Shown piece after piece: positions 58,601-64,000 of a stretch of DNA of 64,000 nt. Under the pieces are notes generated by a model that was not told where the DNA came from, did not search any database, and saw only the letters and a program-made list of their open reading frames with translations. This DNA comes from Euryodendron excelsum. Lineage: Eukaryota > Streptophyta > Magnoliopsida > Ericales > Pentaphylacaceae. Position 1 is the stretch's first letter. Every line of letters begins with the position of its first letter. Location of the stretch: NCBI GenBank assembly GCA_033060915.1, contig CM065387.1:45305001-45369000 (forward strand). Direction: 5' to 3'. The translations under genes and the position numbers were made by a program.

Positions 58601-60197
58601 AGGTTAGGGTTTGGAGAGAGCCTTGAGAGAACTAGGGTTTTAAAGAGACTCAGAGGCTGTTCTTAGAGAGACAGAGTTTCTAAAACTATTTTTCAGACCC
58701 AAAATACAGAGGGGGGCCTCTATATTTATAGGCCAAACCAGGGAGGCCTGGCGCATGTTGTAGTGGCACCAGGCTATTTTAGGCTTGTAATGCCACCTTA
58801 TTTGGAAACTTGTTAGGTTGGCAAGCAATAGATCTTTGACCATTGGGATGCAAGGTAAAAGATTTGGGCGCCTATTCTAGTGACTACCTTATAATTTTTA
58901 GCCTGGCTTCACTAGGAGTGGCTTTAGAAAGTTCGATAATGATCCAAAAAGTTTCAAGTAGCAATACTCAGCTAGGAATGGACAAGAACCTCTAAAGGAA
59001 TGCCCTAGAGGTAATTGACTTGATAATTGAGGCCAGAGTAGTTAAAGAGCATGATAGGCCCACCAGGGCAAAATGGTCACTCGGGCTTGATCGGTTGTCC
59101 GGATTAGTGCTAGAGGGTCGAGAATACTGTTAGAAGTATCCCAAAAAATTACCGATTTGATACCTAAGGCCGATGTGATTCCCGGAGGTGAATAGATGTT
59201 TATGGGTAAACTGGTTATTTTGACCAGATGCTCTCAGAATCAATCCGAAAGTAACTAGAAAATACTAGAATGTGCTAGATTGTCTTTAGGACTATTCTGG
59301 AAGGGTGGACTTACCGCTCTGAGGTCTTAAGTACTTTCTAAAAAAACATGCCAATAGGGCTCGCCTCAGACGTTTTGGTCATTTTTCACCAAAATGGGCT
59401 AGCAGGCACTAGTGTTGACCTGGATTTTAAGTGTTTCTGTCACTCTAACGGTATGTGATGAGTTGTTTTCTAGAGATATCCCGTCCTCCTGTAAACGTAC
59501 CACAACCAAAGAGGTGTTCGGTCCCGTGACATAGGAGGTTTGTTGGCATTCCCGATGTCGACCTGTTTGTGAGTGTTTCCGCCACTCTAACAGTTGCGAT
59601 GTTTGTGAGTAGTTTCGTCACTTTGAGTGTGTGCGTTCATTCCAGAGACTACCTAATCTTGGGAAGCTGTTGGATGGTCTTATCGCCTTAGGGCCTTAGG
59701 GACTTTCCTAATCAATGTGCCGAATAATAAACATTATACATTGGCGGGCTAGCAGGCACTAGAAGTGAACCGCTCTACCAGCTGGGACTTGGGTTCCATC
59801 CCGATCGACGGGTGTGAAAGGACTAATCATTCCGAGAGATTTTATGCTTTCTCAGTAAATATGCTGAATTGGATGGACTTATTGTCTAAGGGACTAATTT
59901 TCTTGAAAAATATGCTAGATTGAGTTTGACTAGTCTGGATTGGTAATGGAACTGGAATTAAGGTTGAAATGCAGACTTACTATCTTTAAAAAGACATGCC
60001 AACTGGAATTGGACTGAGCAATCCCTCATGAGCATTTTTGTCATTTTGCTTCTTATTGGGCCTAACGGCCCACAAAGTAGTGTACTAACTAGATTGAGTT
60101 TGGAAACCCAGTTTGGGCTTAAATATGTCTGTATCGATTTAAAGTTGGGTCCGATCGAGCCAAAGATTGCCAAGGGGCAAAAAATATGGTGCTTACA
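55670..60197 (-). mobile_element. LTR-derived insertion made of two partial/complete LTR-like units
   Basis: Target copies CATAT (55665-55669) and CATAC (60198-60202). Plus-strand left end TATCGCGCCCCG, right end GCTTACA. Two head-to-tail units of one family: 55670-57348 and 57349-60197; both start with a (T)CGC(G/A)CCCC motif, then cgttagaactcatcctc-like, ggagtc(a/g)cca and ggttggtta text. The longer unit has a minus-strand TATA box (58721-58730) followed by a leader rich in AAACCCTAG, so the LTR reads leftward. No PBS, gag or pol seen. 56640-57000 is a degenerate GA-rich repeat. Confidence 0.65.
58721..58730 (-). promoter_or_regulatory. TATA box in the large LTR-like unit
   Basis: Minus strand GGCCTATAAATATAGAGG, a strong TATA context that fixes the orientation of the unit. 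Confidence 0.5.
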
Positions 60198-60379
60198 CAT
60201 ACCTAAAGCCCACCTATAAAGAGTGGGGCAGGCGTCGAATGACTCTCAATGAGGAAAGGACGAAACTTCCTAACTGTAAAGAGTGTCATAGTTAAGACTT
60301 AAAGATATAGACCGAGGCATTGAGAGAGAGACACACACATAGAGATGGTTATTGGAGGTTGAATGGGGGGATTCAATCA

Positions 60380-60908
60380 TATTGGCTTTATGGGGGCCAA
60401 CAATCGACCTTTGACTCAGTTGAGTCTTATGAAAAATCCACATGGAGTACGTGACTGGCCAACCTGTGGCACTTACATGGCACAGACCCTCATGCCCACT
60501 TGCCACTTAGTGCGGAGCTTTGCGCTACTAAGGTATAAGAAAATAAAGTTGTGCCTTGACTAATAGCAATTTCTTTTGGTACAATGGTAAGTGCTTGATC
60601 CTAAACCTGGTATCAGAGCAAGGTCACGGGTTCGAGTCCTAGGGTCGTTGCTGGGGGGGGGGGGGGGGGGAGATTGTTGGCTTTATGGGGGACAATAATC
60701 GACCTTTGACTCGGTTAGGTCTTATGGGAGATCTACATGGAGTACGTGATTGGCCAACCCGTGACGCTTACATGGCGCAGACCCTCATGTCCACCTGCCA
60801 CTTAGTGCCGGGCTCTGCGCTGCTAAAGTATAAGAAAGTAAAGTTGCATCTTGACTAACAACAATTACTGTTAATGCAGTGGTAAGCGCTTGGTCATAAA
60901 CCTGGTAT
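60380..60908 (+). mobile_element. TRIM-like miniature LTR element
   Basis: Direct repeats 60380-60607 and 60675-60902 (about 228 bp, about 85-90% alike by eye), starting T(A/G)TTGGCTTTATGGGG. Between them: PBS TGGTATCAGAGC at 60608-60619 and an 18-G polypurine tract at 60653-60670. Internal region only about 65 bp, no coding capacity. After the second repeat the PBS start TGGTAT appears again before the next LTR begins at 60909, hinting at a tandem TRIM that was cut. Confidence 0.75.
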
Positions 60909-62683
60909 TGTTAGTCTCAAGTTTTCAATAATTGATTTTGATGATAACAAATATAAATATTTTAATGATTAAAAGTTGGTTAATCTCAAAATTTCATATT
61001 TGATGTATTAGTTAAGATTTTTAAATAATATTATGTTAAAAGTTTAAATATATTATGCATTTTAATGATAAATCACTTAATTTTTTCTTTATGTTTTAAA
61101 TGTTAATTATATAACATTTCTTGAAGTTTTTGTTAGTCTTGGAAGTAAAAGGAATGCATAGCATGAAGAAAAAGACTCAATCAAAGATAATGGCAAGAAA
61201 TCTCATTAGAAATAGCTTCAGTGTTATCTATATAACTTTTGATCCAACCGTTGGATTGATCTAATTTTTTAGGTATTGAAAATAAGACTCAAATTACTAT
61301 GAATAGTATTTTATGAATACTTCATGAAGAGTATGTATTATGGGACAAAACTGAGCTGAAAGGTGACACATTAGAGTAGAAGTTCAAAATATGATAGCTG
61401 AGAGATAGCTCAAGTAATTTTATCTTTACTTTTGATCTAAACGTTGGACATCCATGATTCTTATGGATATGAAACGATGACTTCCATGACTACAAGTTGT
61501 ATCTTATATCCATTGTCAAATTCAAACGTCATAAGGGAGAAAATCAAGGTAGAAGTGAAGGCAACTCTGTAAAAATTCAAATATGCCAACTGGGAGACAG
61601 TTTCAGTATTTTGATCATAACGTTTAATCTGACCATTGGATCGACCTGATTCTTAAGATTATGAAAACTTGATTTCCATGTGTACAATTTTTCTCTTATA
61701 GACATTTTCAAATTTGATCGTTACAATAGAGAGAAACGAGGTGAAAATGAAGGCAACTCTGCATAAATTTAAATATGTCAACTGGGAGACAGTTGAGTAT
61801 TATTAGCATAACTTTTGATTTGACCATTGGATCGACCTGATTCTTAAGGTTCTAAAAAGATAACTTCCATGTCTACAGCCTTTATTGTATAGACATTTTC
61901 AAATTCGAACGTTATCAAGGCAAAAATTGAGGTGGAAATAAAGGCATCTGATTAAAAATTTTGCAAACCTGTTTGACAGCAAGTAGCTCAACGGGAAGAA
62001 ATCTTCAGTGCTTTCTCAAATGGCTAGAAGTTAACTTTAAGTTGCAAATAATCCACTATCCTTACTCTATAAATAGAGAAAATAAGAGAAGAAAAACATA
62101 CACAAGAGACTACAAATATTGAGCATAGAAAATGATATTCATCAAGATTTTTAAATTTTGAGCTTTATTTCTTCATCATTCTATTTCATCTTTGAGTTTT
62201 ATTGTTTTATTCAACTCTTGAGAGTTTTGTATCGATAGTTGTGAGCTTCGACTTCCCTATATCATTTGTAAAATGGTTGTTAAACCGCTGTGATTTATTT
62301 ATTGAGTGGTTGAAAGGAACACTTGGAGAAAAAGGTCCTCTTGGTGCTTTGTTTTGGAAAGCAAAGCAAATAGTTTTTTTTTAGTGTTTTTGGAACAAAA
62401 CATTTAGTGTACAGGTATACTAGCAACCGGCCAAGCTAGTGGTGTAAAGCTATTTGAGGAATAGTGGATTTGCCCAAGGAAGGAGCCTTGGAGGTGAATG
62501 TAGGTTTGGCATAAGAAGAGCCAACTAAACCACTTTGAATTGTTGTGTTTTATCTCTTCTCTTTTCTCTCTTTATATCTTGCTTAATATCTTTCTTATAT
62601 ATATTGTCTTGATATGCTTGAGATACACACGTACACACATGAATCCATTGTACTAATCTCATATTGATTATATCTTGGGTTAT
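60909..62683 (+). mobile_element. Copia-type LTR (SIRE/Maximus-like), solo or truncated
   Basis: Starts TGTTAGTCTCAAGTTTTC followed by gattttgatgataaca, characteristic of these LTRs. TATA box CTCTATAAATAGAG near 62070, then a leader-like segment. Two readings of the right end: ACA at 62413 followed by GGTAT, matching the five bases before 60909; or continuation to 62683, since 62420-62570 looks like the usual U5 text, where the next element interrupts it. Confidence 0.6.
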
Positions 62684-64000
62684 TGTCGCGCCCCGTTTTC
62701 AGACGCTGAGCCCTCTTGGCCCCCCGAGAGGGGGGGGCAATTAGTACGGTGCTCTCTCGTTAGAACTCATCCTCCTAGAAAGACAAATGCGGCGAGATTT
62801 GAATTTTTAAAATGGAATTGATTAGGGCTTTTTGAAAAGGTCATTGGAGTTACCACCTAATAAATTTAAAGATGTGCTAGGTCATTTACACCAATTAAAA
62901 CTCGAGAGTTAAACTTAGGTTTTGGAAAAGTTTTTTGAAAAACATCCTCCTGAGAGGGTTTTAAAAGGTAGGGTTGTTTCACAACCCTAAAAACGTTGGA
63001 GAGCCCTTTTGAAAATTGACTCCAGTTTTGGTCTTTGAAACAGAAATTTTTAAGCATGGAAGTTGGTTATGTGTAAGGAAGATGTCCTAATACTATCACC
63101 CTACTCCGCTCTTGCGGTACCTATATGTCCATTCACCTTTTACTTACCTAATTATGATTCACGGGTTACCTATGTTTAATGCTAACCACTTAGAAAATTT
63201 TTTGAAAACAAAGTTGAAAAAGAGTTTGAAAGAAGGATTAGAGTTTGAAAATTGAAATTAGGAATTTGAAAAAGATTGTGACCGCACCTTATGAAGTGTT
63301 GCCTACGTACCTCTTTAAAAAGGATTAGATCAATCGTAGTTCGGACAATAGTCCAAAAGAGTTGGAATTTTGAAATGGTTTTCTATTTCTAGAAAGTTTT
63401 CATTTTTAAAAAGTTTCCTTTTTAGAAAAGGTTGAGTTTGAAAATGTTTCCTTTTCAGGAAGATTTGACTTGAAAATATTTTCTTTTAAAGAAGATTTGA
63501 TTTTTGTAATGTTTCCTTTTTAGGACAATTTGATTTGGAAGTGTTTCATTTTCAGGAAGATTTGATTTGAAAGTGTTTCCTTTTCAGGAAGATTTGATTT
63601 TTGAAATGTTTCCTTTTCAGGAAGATTTAATTTTTCAAATATTTTCTTTTTAGGAAGATTGAGATTTGATTCGAAAAGATTTGATTTGATTTGATTTTGA
63701 AAAAGGCAAGTTTGAATTGTTCCTAAAATGGAAGGGGTGGATTTAGGATTTAATTTGGAAGGTTTGAAAAAGGAGTAATTTAAGGGATTTGAAATGGAAG
63801 GTTTTGATTTGAATGATGTAAAAAAGGAAAGTTTCGATTGATTTGAAAATTGAGAATTTTGAGGGTTTAAAAAAAGGTATGATTTTGGCTTCAAAAAGGA
63901 AAGTTTCTGAGTTTGGCAAAAAAGGTTTTCCTAGGATTGGACTTCTAGGGTTTGACAAAATGAGAGTTTTGTAAATGGTTCGAAAATCAAGTCTTTTGAA
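62684..64000 (-). mobile_element. Third copy of the large LTR-like family, cut by window edge
   Basis: Starts TGTCGCGCCCCG and follows 55670 and 57349 closely for 500 bp (ctcgttagaactcatcctcc, ggttggttatgtgtaaggaag, caccctac). It has an intact TG terminus, unlike the other two. Minus-strand open frames at 63520-63958 are low-complexity readings of the repeat. Confidence 0.65.
63395..63665 (+). repeat. Degenerate minisatellite, about 37-bp unit
   Basis: About seven units built on tgtttccttttcaggaagattt. Part of the LTR-like family. Confidence 0.8.

Larger units (their letters stand above)
55284..60379. repeat. Segmental duplication, copy B, split by a 4.5-kb insertion
   Basis: 55284-55664 and 60203-60379 together correspond to copy A. 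The interruption 55670-60197 is flanked by CATAT and CATAC, and copy A reads through the site. Confidence 0.75.

Noticed and set aside
60560..60660. A functional tRNA gene in the TRIM interior
   Set aside because: There is a B-box-like motif but no complete cloverleaf could be traced; the PBS and flanking repeats explain the segment.
63520..63958. 124- and 71-codon minus-strand ORFs rich in Phe, Lys and Pro
   Set aside because: Low-complexity reading of the 37-bp minisatellite and its flank.

Overview
This is nuclear DNA of a flowering plant, probably a eudicot with a repeat-rich genome. It is AT-rich, its coding exons are split by GT-AG introns, and most of the remaining sequence is retrotransposons, LINEs, hAT-like DNA elements and simple repeats. 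I cannot name the species. I see no bacterial-style operons, rRNA or tRNA genes, CRISPR arrays or phage.

There is one host gene, a minus-strand methionine aminopeptidase type 2 (MetAP2) gene. It runs from a TATA box at 54393-54399 to a stop codon at 15948-15950. I placed an untranslated first exon and 11 coding exons (total 1311 nt, 436 codons plus stop). All junctions keep frame and all five metal ligands and the active-site His are present. The gene spans about 38 kb because its introns are full of transposons: intron 4 is 20.6 kb, intron 2 is 6.1 kb, and intron 1 and intron 9 are about 3.6 and 3.5 kb.

Layout. 1-2606: 5' part of a minus-strand Ty1/copia element (gag, long leader, PBS, LTR). 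2893-12195: a full-length Ty3/gypsy element of the Tat type on the plus strand, with two LTRs, gag-pol with dual RNase H, a tandem-repeat block after pol, and an antisense spliced ORF. Its gag-pol is dead, with 14 in-frame stops (mostly TAG) but only one frameshift. 12201-15900: AT-rich intergenic sequence with a microsatellite and a 59-bp perfect duplication. 15948-54400: the MetAP2 gene. Its introns hold a SINE (16.7 kb), an RTE-type LINE remnant (20.5-21.3 kb), a hAT-like element (23.5-24.7 kb), a tandem duplication split by a solo LTR (25.2-27.6 kb), nested hAT-like elements (31.2-32.6 kb), a Tekay/Del-like gypsy pol remnant split by another solo LTR (34.0-38.5 kb), two L1-type LINE remnants (41.0-42.7 and 44.8-48.8 kb) and a small hAT/MITE (53.5-54.0 kb). 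54400-64000: upstream of the gene, a segmental duplication invaded by a chain of elements: a 4.5-kb LTR-derived insertion, a TRIM-like miniature LTR element, a copia-type LTR, and a further copy of the large LTR family running off the window.

Most of the interest lies in how an intact housekeeping gene has kept precise splicing across tens of kilobases of nested insertions, and in the Tat element, whose stop-codon pattern looks like decay of methylated cytosines and whose antisense ORF has phase-consistent splice sites. I found no convincing new enzymatic or defence system.
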